Origin: Fulvimarina pelagi HTCC2506
GTDB taxonomy: Bacteria; Pseudomonadota; Alphaproteobacteria; Rhizobiales; Rhizobiaceae
DNA length: 64,000 bases
Direction of reading: 5' to 3'
Assembly (NCBI RefSeq): GCF_000153705.1
Contig: NZ_DS022272.1
Span: 662,195-726,194 of the forward strand
Shown: positions 47,333 through 54,965 of the stretch, piece by piece
Position numbering within the stretch: the first letter of the stretch is position 1
Layout: every line of letters starts with the position of its first letter
The notes under the pieces: model-generated
Database searches by the model: none
Seen by the model: the letters and a program-made list of their open reading frames with translations, nothing else
Told to the model about the DNA's origin: nothing
Position numbers and translations under genes: made by a program

Positions 47333-48583
47333 TCAAAGCGCAGAAAGCCGCACGACTTGTTCGAACCCGCCCTTCGGTCTGTTGGCGATCTCGATTCTGC
47401 CACCCAGCCTGTCGACGATCTCCTTGGCGATCGCCATGCCGAGCCCCGCACCGGGCTTCAGCTTGCGTCGGCCGGGATCGACCCGGAAGAAGGGCTCGAA
47501 GGCGCGTTCGATCAATTCCGGCGGGATGCCGGGTCCGTCGTCCGTGATGGTGACGACGGCGCTTGCGTTTTGGCGCGCGAGGGCGATCCGTGCTCCACCG
47601 CCGTGGACGGCGGCGTTCTCGACCAGATTACGCAGTGCACGCTTCAGCGCGAGCGGCGGCGCGGCTACCGCGATCTTTGCATCCTTATCGAACGTCGTCT
47701 CCACTGCCCGGCCGATGTCGCGCAATTCGCGGGCGATCTCCGTAAGGAGAGCAGGGAGCGCTACCGTTTCCAACGTCTGCGGGTCGACCTCCTCGCGGAC
47801 CAGCCGAATGGCCGAGTCGGCGATGCGGTCGAGCTCCTCCAGATCTTTGAGCCAGAGCTCACGATCCTCCTCGGGCAGGAATTCGGCGCGAAGCCGCATG
47901 CGGGTCATCGGCGTCCTGAGATCGTGTCCGGCCGCTGCCACGAGACGCATGCGCGTTTCGACGCCGGTCTTCACCCGCTCGATCAGCCGGTTGAGCGCCC
48001 GAGCGGTCTCGCGTACTTCCATCGGACCCTTTTCCGGAAGCTTCGCTGGCAGGCCGTCCGGCCCGACCGTCGCGACGGCCTTTTCGAGAAGCCGCAACGG
48101 GCTCGCCACCTTGCCGGCGATAAGCAGCGCGATGACGATGGCGCCGAGGGTCACGAGCGCCATGTTGGCGACAAAAACCGGCCAATCGCGCGGCGGTGGG
48201 CCAAGAAAGGGTAGATAAGCCCACTGTCCGTCAGCGAACTCGAAAGCGAGTTGGCGAGCGCGGCCAGCTTTATCGTGCACGATCCGTGTCGGAATAATCT
48301 CGCCGTCGGCGCCGCGCACGTTCGACAGGAACCGGCGTTGCCGCACCTTGTACTCATCTCCGTCACGCGGGGGCGGTCCGACACGAATTCGCAGGCGTGC
48401 GGCTGCATCCGGGTCTTCCTGCAGGACCGACGCGACGATCCGGACTTCCTCTGCGAAGGTCTGGTAGAAGCTTTCGCGATCCGGCCGGTCGAGGAGCTGG
48501 ACCGAGACCATCGCCGCGACCGCGACGACGCCGACAATGGATACGACAATGAGAAGGGCGATGCGGGCGCGCAGGGACATCAC
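47333..48583 (-). CDS. Sensor histidine kinase (EnvZ/CpxA-like)
   Basis: Product of 416 residues with two transmembrane segments (about 7-31 and 134-158), a periplasmic loop of about 100 residues, HAMP (about 160-212), a dimerisation domain with phosphoacceptor His220 (AAAGHDLRTPMTRMRLRAEF) and an HATPase domain (NLVENAAVHGG, DDGPGIPP, GAGLGMAIAKEIVDRLGG). The TP-dipeptide after the His supports phosphatase activity. Start and stop overlap with the response regulator gene by four bases. The signal is unknown, but the divergent Spy-like gene hints at envelope stress. Confidence 0.93.
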   Translation of the reverse strand: MMSLRARIALLIVVSIVGVVAVAAMVSVQLLDRPDRESFYQTFAEEVRIVASVLQEDPDAAARLRIRVGPPPRDGDEYKVRQRRFLSNVRGADGEIIPTRIVHDKAGRARQLAFEFADGQWAYLPFLGPPPRDWPVFVANMALVTLGAIVIALLIAGKVASPLRLLEKAVATVGPDGLPAKLPEKGPMEVRETARALNRLIERVKTGVETRMRLVAAAGHDLRTPMTRMRLRAEFLPEEDRELWLKDLEELDRIADSAIRLVREEVDPQTLETVALPALLTEIARELRDIGRAVETTFDKDAKIAVAAPPLALKRALRNLVENAAVHGGGARIALARQNASAVVTITDDGPGIPPELIERAFEPFFRVDPGRRKLKPGAGLGMAIAKEIVDRLGGRIEIANRPKGGFEQVVRLSAL

Positions 48584-49314
48584 GGCTGGTCACCGCTCCA
48601 CTTTTCGACAGGCGCCGCGAATTGGTAACCGCCGTTCCTGACCGTCCTGAACAGCTTGAAGCGGCCGCCATCGTCGAGCTTTCGCCTCAGGCGGCTCATG
48701 GTGACGTCGATCGCTCGATCGTAGGGCTCGACGCTGCGACCGTGCAGATTGTCCATGAGGAGATCGCGCGACAGGACGCGGTTGGGGCGTTCGAGGAAGA
48801 TCACGAGAAGGTCGAATTCGGCGCCCGTCAGCGGTATTTCCTCGCCGTCTGCCCGCGTCACGGTTCGCCGACCCGGATCGGCAGAAAAGCCCTCGAAGCC
48901 GTAGACAATGCCGTCGTTACCACTCGATGCGTTCTCGACCTTGAGCGCCGTCCGGCGCAGTACGGCTCTGATGCGCGCTACGAGTTCGCGTGGATTGAAG
49001 GGCTTGCCGAGATAGTCGTCCGCCCCGAGTTCGAGGCCAATGATGCGGTCGACGTCCTCCTTGAGCGCGGTCAGGAGTATTACGGGCAGTCTCGGCCGGC
49101 GCTCCTTGAGATCGCGGCAGATGTCGAGGCCGGAGCCGTCGGGCAGCATCACGTCGAGAACGAGAAGATCGATCTTCGCGTCGGCAAGCCGTGCCTCGCA
49201 GGATTTCCGGTCGGTCGCCAGCGTGCAGCGAAACCCCTGGCCTTCGAGATATTTGCCGAGAAGCCGGCCGATTTCGGGATCGTCGTCGGTGACGAGAATG
49301 TGCGGCGATGGCAT
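48580..49314 (-). CDS. OmpR-family response regulator
   Basis: Product of 244 residues. The receiver domain (1-115) has acidic residues Asp10-Asp12, phosphoacceptor Asp54 (LLVLDVMLPDGSG), LTA and the conserved Lys in YLGKPFNPRELVAR. The winged-helix DNA-binding domain (about 140-236) ends in the recognition part SRDLLMDNLHGRSVEPYDRAIDVTMSRLRRKL and NGGYQF. ATG at 49314 gives the normal start (MPSPHILVTDDD). It likely binds the 246-base region between itself and the divergent Spy-like gene. Confidence 0.94.
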   Translation of the reverse strand: MPSPHILVTDDDPEIGRLLGKYLEGQGFRCTLATDRKSCEARLADAKIDLLVLDVMLPDGSGLDICRDLKERRPRLPVILLTALKEDVDRIIGLELGADDYLGKPFNPRELVARIRAVLRRTALKVENASSGNDGIVYGFEGFSADPGRRTVTRADGEEIPLTGAEFDLLVIFLERPNRVLSRDLLMDNLHGRSVEPYDRAIDVTMSRLRRKLDDGGRFKLFRTVRNGGYQFAAPVEKWSGDQP

Positions 49315-49343
49315 GGTTCGAACATCCAGTCTGGAGCGCGCGG

Positions 49344-49355
49344 CCCGGTACCGGG
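49344..49355. promoter_or_regulatory. Palindrome CCCGGTACCGGG upstream of the response regulator
   Basis: Perfect 12-base palindrome starting 30 bases before the response-regulator start. It could be an operator or an RNA hairpin in the leader. Confidence 0.3.
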
Positions 49356-49447
49356 AGGCGCCTGCCGCAGTCACCGTCAAATCTCAAAAGACCACGCTTG
49401 CCGAGTCCTAATCTGTGACGAAAGCTTGCGACGCCTGTCCCTGCAAT

Positions 49448-49490
49448 CTTTCGCAACGAATATCCCGCCCTTCGGACATCTTTCGCTACG
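49448..49490. promoter_or_regulatory. Spaced direct repeats CTTTCGC[A/T]ACG upstream of the Spy-like gene
   Basis: CTTTCGCAACG (49448-49458) and CTTTCGCTACG (49480-49490) lie 32 bases apart, about three helical turns, followed by a weaker GTTTCGCCGAA. OmpR-family regulators bind direct repeats, so this is a candidate site for the adjacent response regulator. Confidence 0.45.
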
Positions 49491-49560
49491 TTTCGCCGAA
49501 CCGCTGCAATCGGCGAGGATTAGATCATCAGCATCGAAACACCAATGAAGGATGATCCAG

Positions 49561-50355
49561 ATGTTCAACCGATCCCAGGCTTCCGCCTCTGGCGGCCGCA
49601 AGGTCCTCGCCGCGCTTCTTGCCGGTGCGATTCTTTCGACCACCGCGCTCACCGCATCGCGTGCCCAGAACGCCGAGCCGGTGCAGACGCCGCCTGCCGC
49701 TTCCGAGAATGCGGCGCCCTCGCGCGCTGCGAACGACGGCGAGCGTCGGTCCGAGCGGATGGAGCGACGGGCCGAACGGCGCGGCGGTCACCATCAGGAA
49801 AAGCACGGTCGGCATCACCGCCGCGGCGGCATGGCAGCGATGATGACACCTGCGCGTGTCGCGATGGCGCTCGCTGCCTTCGAGACCGGTATCGGCGTCA
49901 CGCCTGAACAGATGGATGTCTGGCGGGAGTTCTCTTCCGCTGCGGTCGCCTTCGCGGCAGCCTCGCAGCCGGGATTCGGACGGCGCAGCGGCGCGGACCG
50001 CGACATGACGGACGGATCGGACGAGGACGCGAACGCCATGGAGATGGACGGCGAAACGGCAAACGCTCCGGACGAAACGTCCGACGGGACGGCCGGGAAC
50101 CAGTCGGAACGCGCGGGTCGCACACCGTTCGCCTTCATCGACCGGATCACCGAGCGGTCGATCGCCGCCGGCGAAGCCGCGACGCGCCTTCAGACGGCCA
50201 CCGCCGACCTCGAAGAGGTCCTGACCCCCGAACAGGTCGATACGGCCCGGACCCTCATGCGCTCGATGATGCGCGAAGCCCGTATGGAGCGCGGAGGCCG
50301 CCACGGCATGAGGGGGCATCGCGAGCATCACGGTAGGCATCACGGGCGCTACTGA
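49561..50355 (+). CDS. His-rich Spy/CpxP-like periplasmic protein
   Basis: Product of 264 residues with a Sec signal peptide (KVLAALLAGAILSTTALTASRAQ). The mature part has a basic, His-rich block (RRGGHHQEKHGRHHRRGGMAAM, about 75-95), two copies of an LTP/VTPEQ-type motif (GIGVTPEQMDVWREF; EEVLTPEQVDTARTLMRSMM) as in the LTxxQ family of Spy/CpxP, an acidic middle, and a second His-rich tail (GMRGHREHHGRHHGRY). It is probably a metal-binding chaperone or sensor modulator. Divergent from the two-component genes, as cpxP is from cpxRA. ATG at 49561 has AAGG at good spacing; ATG at 49552 is possible. Confidence 0.78.
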   Translation: MFNRSQASASGGRKVLAALLAGAILSTTALTASRAQNAEPVQTPPAASENAAPSRAANDGERRSERMERRAERRGGHHQEKHGRHHRRGGMAAMMTPARVAMALAAFETGIGVTPEQMDVWREFSSAAVAFAAASQPGFGRRSGADRDMTDGSDEDANAMEMDGETANAPDETSDGTAGNQSERAGRTPFAFIDRITERSIAAGEAATRLQTATADLEEVLTPEQVDTARTLMRSMMREARMERGGRHGMRGHREHHGRHHGRY

Positions 50356-50367
50356 TCGACATACATC

Positions 50368-50391
50368 AGCCCCGGACTTTCATCTGGGGCT
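50368..50391 (+). terminator. Hairpin after the Spy-like gene
   Basis: AGCCCCGGA-ctttca-TCTGGGGCT stem-loop 13 bases past the stop; only a weak T-rich tail follows, so termination is probable rather than certain. Confidence 0.5.
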
Positions 50392-50445
50392 GCTACTTGA
50401 TTCCTTTCGCTCGTCAAGATCCTCGTGTCCACGGCTCGGGTCGGA

Positions 50446-51075
50446 TCACCTTACGCGCGCCTCGTAGCAGGTATCTTCGATACCGTTGAAGTTGATGGAC
50501 ATCTCTCTGCCCTTGCCGCCGAACCAGTTCGGCCCTGACTGGAACTGAATGCCGGAGCCCGAGACGATCTGCGGCAATCGGACCTCGGGATAGGAGTCAT
50601 GCGAGACGTAGGCGACCGTGCCGTCGGGCTCGTCTACGTAGCGTGCGATGAGCGGGATACCCTCATTACAGGAATATTCGACGATCGTCTGCCGCGGCTG
50701 TGGCTGCGGCTGCGGGGTGGTTGCAGTACGCGCCGGGTAGCCGGAAAGCTGGGCATCGAGCTCGGAGCCGCAAATAGTGAGAACACCGCTCTCCTCGCTG
50801 TGCGCGCAGAACAGGCCGCCGAACTGATAGCCAACGAGGCCGTTCGAAAGGCGGATCTGGAACCAGTTGTAATCGTCCATTCGGGCTGAACGCTGCAGCA
50901 GGGTGATATCGTCGTTGAGGCGCGTCGAGGCGATCTGCGGATAGTTGAGACCAGGCCCGGAACGTACCACTCCGCCGTAGGAGCGGCCTGGAACGTCCAT
51001 AATCTGAGCAACGGCTGGAACTAGGCTGGTGGTGAAGGCGGCGACTGTAAGAAGGGTTCTGAAAAGCGAGGACAT
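50446..51075 (-). CDS. Secreted SH3-domain and MliC-like (lysozyme inhibitor) protein
   Basis: Product of 209 residues with a signal peptide (MSSLFRTLLTVAAFTTSLVPAVAQ). The first half is a bacterial SH3 domain (YGGVVRSGPGLNYPQIASTRLNDDITLLQRSARMDDYNWFQIRLSNGLVGYQFGGLFC). A PQPQPQPRQ linker leads to a C-terminal domain resembling MliC/PliC lysozyme inhibitors (VEYSCNEGIPLIARYVDEPDGTVAYVSHDSYPEVRLPQIVSGSGIQFQSGPNWFGGKGREMSIN...DTCYEA), including the two Cys and the SG(S/I)..Y/F loop. GGGAGAC precedes ATG 51075; longer in-frame starts are unlikely. The likely role is protection of peptidoglycan from lysozyme. Confidence 0.75.
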   Translation of the reverse strand: MSSLFRTLLTVAAFTTSLVPAVAQIMDVPGRSYGGVVRSGPGLNYPQIASTRLNDDITLLQRSARMDDYNWFQIRLSNGLVGYQFGGLFCAHSEESGVLTICGSELDAQLSGYPARTATTPQPQPQPRQTIVEYSCNEGIPLIARYVDEPDGTVAYVSHDSYPEVRLPQIVSGSGIQFQSGPNWFGGKGREMSINFNGIEDTCYEARVR

Positions 51076-51114
51076 TCGCGAGTCTCCCTGAAGTCTCTTC
51101 TGAAGTGCTTCGAA

Positions 51115-51126
51115 CCTAACGTTAGG
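51115..51126. promoter_or_regulatory. Palindrome CCTAACGTTAGG upstream of the SH3-MliC gene
   Basis: Perfect 12-base palindrome about 40 bases before the start codon of the minus-strand gene. Candidate operator; the regulator is unknown. Confidence 0.4.
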
Positions 51127-51332
51127 ACAGTAACCCTTGATTGACTTGATGCACAACGATCCCGTCTTGTTTATTTGAGCCTAATCTGCGGATGGAGCTC
51201 TTAATCGCTCTGGATAGCTATGCGCTGCGAGGATCTCGCGATTGCAAGCATGTTGCGCGACCGGCACAACGCTCCAATGATTCGCTGTGTCATGCCGCTG
51301 CTGTTTGACCGGCCTTAAGCTACTCCACCATA

Positions 51333-51346
51333 GGGTGAATTCACCC
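51333..51346. promoter_or_regulatory. Palindrome GGGTGAATTCACCC upstream of the carboxypeptidase gene
   Basis: Perfect 14-base palindrome ending 24 bases before the ATG at 51371. Its length and place fit a repressor or activator operator. Confidence 0.5.
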
Positions 51347-51370
51347 GAAAATGGAGCAAGACCGGACGCC

Positions 51371-52270
51371 ATGGACAGCACCCTTGCGCTTTCATCATTC
51401 AAGCGGTTGAGCGGGCGTCTCCTCGCAGCCTTCCTTTCCCTTGGCATGCTCGCCGGTTGCCAGTCCTCGCAGCTGACGGCCGAAGGCCTGATGCCCGCTT
51501 CGCAGCCGGTTGCGCCGATCGCCTTCAGCCAGATCGAGCGGCGCGGCCATTCTGCCCTCGTCGTCGATTTTGGAACGGGTCGGACGCTCTACGAGGATCA
51601 GGCCGACGAATTGCGCTACCCGGCTTCGCTCACCAAGATGATGACGCTCTATCTCCTGTTCGAGGCCGTAGAGAATGGGCAGCTCTCCCGCGAGACCCAG
51701 TTCATCGTCAGCGAGAACGCCGCTTCCAAACCGCCGTCGAAACTCGGTCTGAAGCCTGGCGAATCGATCCCTGTAAGTCTCGCAATGACGGCCCTTGCCG
51801 TAAAATCGGCCAACGATGTCGCGACGGTCGTCGCCGAAAATATGGCCGGTACGGAGGAGGCCTTCGCCGCGGTCATGACCCGCAAGGCGCGCTCCCTCGG
51901 CATGAATCACACGCAATTTGCCAACGCGTCCGGCTTACCTAATCCGCAGCAGGTCTCGAGCGCGCGGGACATGGCGATCCTCGGTCGGGCAATCATGTCG
52001 CGTTATCCGAGCTATGCTCAACTCTTTGCGACGCCGTCCTACCAGTACAACGGCCGGACTTACAATTCGACGAATAAGCTTCTCGGCAAGGTGGCGGGCG
52101 TCGACGGCATGAAGACTGGTTATATTAACGATGCCGGGTCGCATCTGGTGGCGACTGTCCGGCGGAACGGACGCCGGCTGATCGTTGTGGTGCTTGGTGG
52201 CGATTCCAGCCGCAAGCGTGATGCCGAGGTGACCGAACTCATCGAGCGCTATACCGGCGCCGGCGCCTGA
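51371..52270 (+). CDS. D-alanyl-D-alanine carboxypeptidase (predicted lipoprotein)
   Basis: Low-molecular-weight penicillin-binding protein (peptidase S11) of 299 residues removing the terminal D-Ala of stem peptides. The active-site motifs are intact: SxxK in RYPASLTKMM, SxN in KSANDVAT and KTG in DGMKTGYIND. The N-terminus has a lipobox (LGMLAGC at about 29-35), so the enzyme should be a membrane lipoprotein, unlike typical DacA/DacC, which have a cleaved signal and a C-terminal amphipathic anchor. The C-terminal PBP5 domain is also missing. Divergent from the SH3-MliC gene with 295 bases between. Confidence 0.9.
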   Translation: MDSTLALSSFKRLSGRLLAAFLSLGMLAGCQSSQLTAEGLMPASQPVAPIAFSQIERRGHSALVVDFGTGRTLYEDQADELRYPASLTKMMTLYLLFEAVENGQLSRETQFIVSENAASKPPSKLGLKPGESIPVSLAMTALAVKSANDVATVVAENMAGTEEAFAAVMTRKARSLGMNHTQFANASGLPNPQQVSSARDMAILGRAIMSRYPSYAQLFATPSYQYNGRTYNSTNKLLGKVAGVDGMKTGYINDAGSHLVATVRRNGRRLIVVVLGGDSSRKRDAEVTELIERYTGAGA

Positions 52271-52303
52271 TCCGGTTTTCGGATCTCGGGAGCGCGAGGC
52301 GGA

Positions 52304-52996
52304 TCAAAACGTTTCCACCCAGGGCCTCAGTTCAATCTCCCAAGCCCAGGCACTGCGCGGCTGATCGATAAGGGAAAGATAAGTCTCGGCTATCGCGTCC
52401 GGATCGAGTTGCGCGTCGGGGTTGACGTTGGTTGACTGGCTGCCGCCACCCGCGGGTCCAATTGATCCGTCCACGACCACATGACCGACATGGACACCCT
52501 GCGGGTGAAGCTCGCGCGCCATGGATTGGGCAAGACCGCGTAGAGCGAATTTGCCCATCGCGAAGGGTGCCGAACGTGGGAAACCTTTCACGCCAGCTGA
52601 TGCGCCGGTGAAAAGGATGGTTCCCGATTGCCGTCGCACCATTCGACGGGCAGCTTGTTGGGCCATAAGGAACGCGCCGAATGCCGTGACATCGAGGGCC
52701 GTGCGAACCGTTGTGGGGTCGAGGTCGACCAAGGCCCCCTTCGTGCGAGCCGATGGATTGTAGATCGCGACGGCAAGATCCTCCGATCCGGCATCCACCT
52801 CCTCGAAGAGCCGGTCCATGTCCTCGGACAGTGCCGCATCGCACTGAACCGTTGTCGCACCGGTCTCCCCCGCCAGGCCCTCCAGCTTGCCGGTATCCCG
52901 GGCGGCAAGAATCAACGAATAACCGCGGGCGGCAAGCTTTCGCGCTAGGGATGCCGAGAGCCCGTCGCCGACCCCGACGATGAGTGCGAGTGCCAT
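52304..52996 (-). CDS. SDR family protein lacking the catalytic tyrosine
   Basis: Product of 230 residues with an SDR fold. The cofactor motif is altered (LIVGVGDGLSASLARKLA in place of TGxxxGxG). The strand-4 NNAG is replaced by IYNPSART. The YxxxK motif reads FAMGK in SAPFAMGKFALRGLAQSMARELHPQGVHVGHVVVDG, so Phe replaces Tyr while Lys is kept. A subfamily with this F/SxK pattern recurs in proteobacteria (from memory), so it is likely an inherited variant and not a damaged copy. Catalytic activity is doubtful or differs from classical SDRs. It converges on the carboxypeptidase gene. Confidence 0.85.
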   Translation of the reverse strand: MALALIVGVGDGLSASLARKLAARGYSLILAARDTGKLEGLAGETGATTVQCDAALSEDMDRLFEEVDAGSEDLAVAIYNPSARTKGALVDLDPTTVRTALDVTAFGAFLMAQQAARRMVRRQSGTILFTGASAGVKGFPRSAPFAMGKFALRGLAQSMARELHPQGVHVGHVVVDGSIGPAGGGSQSTNVNPDAQLDPDAIAETYLSLIDQPRSAWAWEIELRPWVETF

Positions 52997-53047
52997 GGCC
53001 TATTCCTTATCAAATCGGTAGTACGCGCGAATTGTCAGCGAACGGGA

Positions 53048-53266
53048 TCAGTAGTCGTTGGCCGAATGGAGATTTTCCGGTCGAATTCCGGTATCGGCTT
53101 CGTGGCGATGAACCAGCACGTAGCGACCTTCAGGTCTCTGGCCGCCAGGCGCTCGTTCGACAACCTCTATATCGACGTGAAGGCCTTGCTGCTCTGCGGC
53201 ATTCATGGCTTTCGTCAGGGCATCGGCGCAGCGTTGCACCTCCTTGAGGGCGTCGTTTTGATCCAT
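53048..53266 (-). CDS. Small hypothetical protein
   Basis: Product of 72 residues from ATG 53266, which is preceded by AAAGGAGG at suitable spacing. It starts MDQNDALKEVQRCADALTKAMNAAEQQGLHVDIEVVER, giving a helix-strand pattern, with no signal peptide or membrane span. The family is not recognised. Upstream of the SDR gene on the same strand (51-base gap), so possibly co-transcribed. Confidence 0.6.
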   Translation of the reverse strand: MDQNDALKEVQRCADALTKAMNAAEQQGLHVDIEVVERAPGGQRPEGRYVLVHRHEADTGIRPENLHSANDY

Positions 53267-53401
53267 GGTTGGATCGCCTCCTTTCATCTCATGTCATGAT
53301 GAAGACATAGGCGCGATACCAAGGCCTTTACAGGCGTTTTTACCCACCCGCCGTTCGGTTCCTGGAGAAGCGAAGGCCGAACACGCGCGACGGAACGAGT
53401 T

Positions 53402-53698
53402 TCAGCGGGTTTGGTCTTCGATGCGGCGGAGGGTCCGCTGGCCTTCCTCCACAAGGCGGCGGCCTTCACGAAGCTGATCTTCGCTGGCGTCGCGACTCGA
53501 CCGCGCTTCGCTGATCATTGCGTTGCCACGCTCGATGTCTGCTTCGGCAGCCATAGCCTCGCGGCCCAGCCTCTGCCGCCTTTCGCCGTCTGCGATGAGG
53601 CGCTCGCCGAATGTCGGCTCATTGGCGCAGCCTGAGAGGGCGAGGCCAACTGCGAGAAGCGCTGCAGGAATAAGGGCGGTTCTGATTAATTGGGCCAT
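53402..53698 (-). CDS. Small coiled-coil lipoprotein
   Basis: Product of 98 residues with a lipoprotein signal (MAQLIRTALIPAALLAVGLALSGC, lipobox ALSGC). The mature part is almost wholly charged helix with heptad character (ERLIADGERRQRLGREAMAAEADIERGN...LREGRRLVEEGQRTLRRIEDQ). It is likely an outer- or inner-membrane lipoprotein with a coiled-coil stalk. The function is unknown. Longer in-frame starts lack a sensible signal. Confidence 0.75.
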   Translation of the reverse strand: MAQLIRTALIPAALLAVGLALSGCANEPTFGERLIADGERRQRLGREAMAAEADIERGNAMISEARSSRDASEDQLREGRRLVEEGQRTLRRIEDQTR

Positions 53699-53804
53699 AA
53701 AGCGACGTTTAACGGGTTCCAACATTCGGTTTTCGTCTAGCTTTGCGAACGTCATGGGGAGATTGGCCGAACAGCCGGGCACCTGTCGTCTATGGCGCTG
53801 GACG

Positions 53805-53880
53805 TGGTGGGCGGTGAGAGACTCGAACTCCCGACATCCTCGGTGTAAACGAGGCGCTCTACCAACTGAGCTAACCGCCC
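53805..53880 (-). tRNA. tRNA-Val (anticodon TAC)
   Basis: Minus-strand cloverleaf beginning GGGCGGTTAGCTCAG. The anticodon stem CCTCG/CGAGG encloses loop TTTACAC (anticodon TAC, valine). The T-arm GGGAG-TTCGAGT-CTCTC includes one G-U pair. The acceptor pairs GGGCGGT with ACCGCCC, and CCA is encoded; 76 bases. Confidence 0.97.
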
Positions 53881-54213
53881 GCTCTGCGTCGGGACCGCTT
53901 GTCTATTTGCTTCGCCGGGTTCTTTCAAGAGCGGCAGACCTCCTCGCTTCAATCTCTGGGCTGATATGATCGGCTGGGCAGTCGGCTGGAGAACGCGCGG
54001 CACAGGTTTTCCCTGCGCTAGAGCTCATTGCGCGCGCTCCGATTGTTTGGTTCATTCGGCTTATTGCATCCTGGATCGGCACGACACGATCGTCGGAGAT
54101 TAAAGCCTCGAGCACCCTCATTTCGACACGCTGAATGTTTCTGGAGGGCCGCTTGACTTGCCTCTGACGAGCCCGTAAATGACCGCCATCGCTGCCTTGG
54201 CTGGCGATAAAAC
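53881..54213. other. 333-base gap between the two tRNA genes
   Basis: No gene, repeat or terminator that I can support. It must contain the promoters for tRNA-Val (minus) and tRNA-Asp (plus). Confidence 0.5.
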
Positions 54214-54290
54214 GCGGGTGTAGCTCAGTTGGTTAGAGTGCCGGCCTGTCACGCCGGAGGTCGCGGGTTCGAGCCCCGTCACTCGCGCCA
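54214..54290 (+). tRNA. tRNA-Asp (anticodon GTC)
   Basis: Cloverleaf beginning GCGGGTGTAGCTCAG. The anticodon stem CCGGC/GCCGG encloses CTGTCAC (anticodon GTC, aspartate). The T-arm is CGGGTTCGAGCCCCG. The acceptor pairs GCGGGTG with CACTCGC (one G-U), followed by G and encoded CCA; 77 bases. Confidence 0.98.
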
Positions 54291-54599
54291 TTTCATCGTG
54301 GGATCCTGTTGCGGTCTGCGGAAATGGCTTTGCGTTTATCTTCTTGAAAATCAGTTCTGTTGGGGCATGTCGTTTTGTAGGCATGGCGCGTCCATCTGAC
54401 AACGCTGCCCGCGCTTGCGCGTTCAATGGCAAGGGGCTAGGTGTTGCCCGAAACAGCCCGTGAGGTTTCGGTCCGCGCTTTCGGCTTCTCCCAAAGGTCG
54501 GAACGAGGCGGCGCCGGCTCATGATCGCGGGCCAATTTTTCGGGCGCATCGTTTCTGCAGCGACGTCCGACCGTCGACGAGCGAGGGCCAATCTTTTCG
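54291..54599. other. Leader region before the nuo operon
   Basis: 309 bases between tRNA-Asp and nuoA. No gene seen. It should contain the nuo promoter, but I cannot single out a convincing -35/-10 pair. Confidence 0.4.
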
Positions 54600-54965
54600 A
54601 TGGAAGAACTTCTGACTTCGTATCTGCCGATCGTCATCTTCGTCGGCATCTGTCTGGTGATCGGGTTGGCCCTATTGGTCTCGCCGTTCTTGCTGGCCTA
54701 CAAATCGCCAGATGACGAAAAGCTGTCGGCTTACGAATGCGGGTTCGATGCATTCGACGACTCCCGCATGAAATTCGATGTCAGGTTCTATCTCGTGTCG
54801 ATCCTGTTCATCATCTTCGATCTCGAAGTCGCGTTCCTGTTCCCCTGGGCGGCGAGCTTCGGCGAAGTCGGATGGTTCGGCCTCTGGTCGATGATGTTCT
54901 TCCTGGGCGTCCTCACCGTCGGCTTCATATATGAATGGAAAAAGGGAGCTCTCGAATGGGAGTGA
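54600..54965 (+). CDS. nuoA: NADH-quinone oxidoreductase subunit A
   Basis: Membrane subunit of complex I; 121 residues with three transmembrane helices (about 6-30, 62-84, 88-110). The conserved loop [44 protein letters not shown] carries the Cys of the quinone-binding region. First gene of the nuo operon, overlapping nuoB by ten bases. Confidence 0.97.
   Translation: MEELLTSYLPIVIFVGICLVIGLALLVSPFLLAYKSPDDEKLSAYECGFDAFDDSRMKFDVRFYLVSILFIIFDLEVAFLFPWAASFGEVGWFGLWSMMFFLGVLTVGFIYEWKKGALEWE

Noticed and set aside
46535-48214. 559-codon plus-strand frame over the gbdR-like and kinase genes
   Set aside because: Spans two real genes on the other strand and their intergenic gap; no domains.
54118-54591. 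157-codon minus-strand frame over tRNA-Asp
   Set aside because: It runs through the tRNA gene and has no recognisable protein features.
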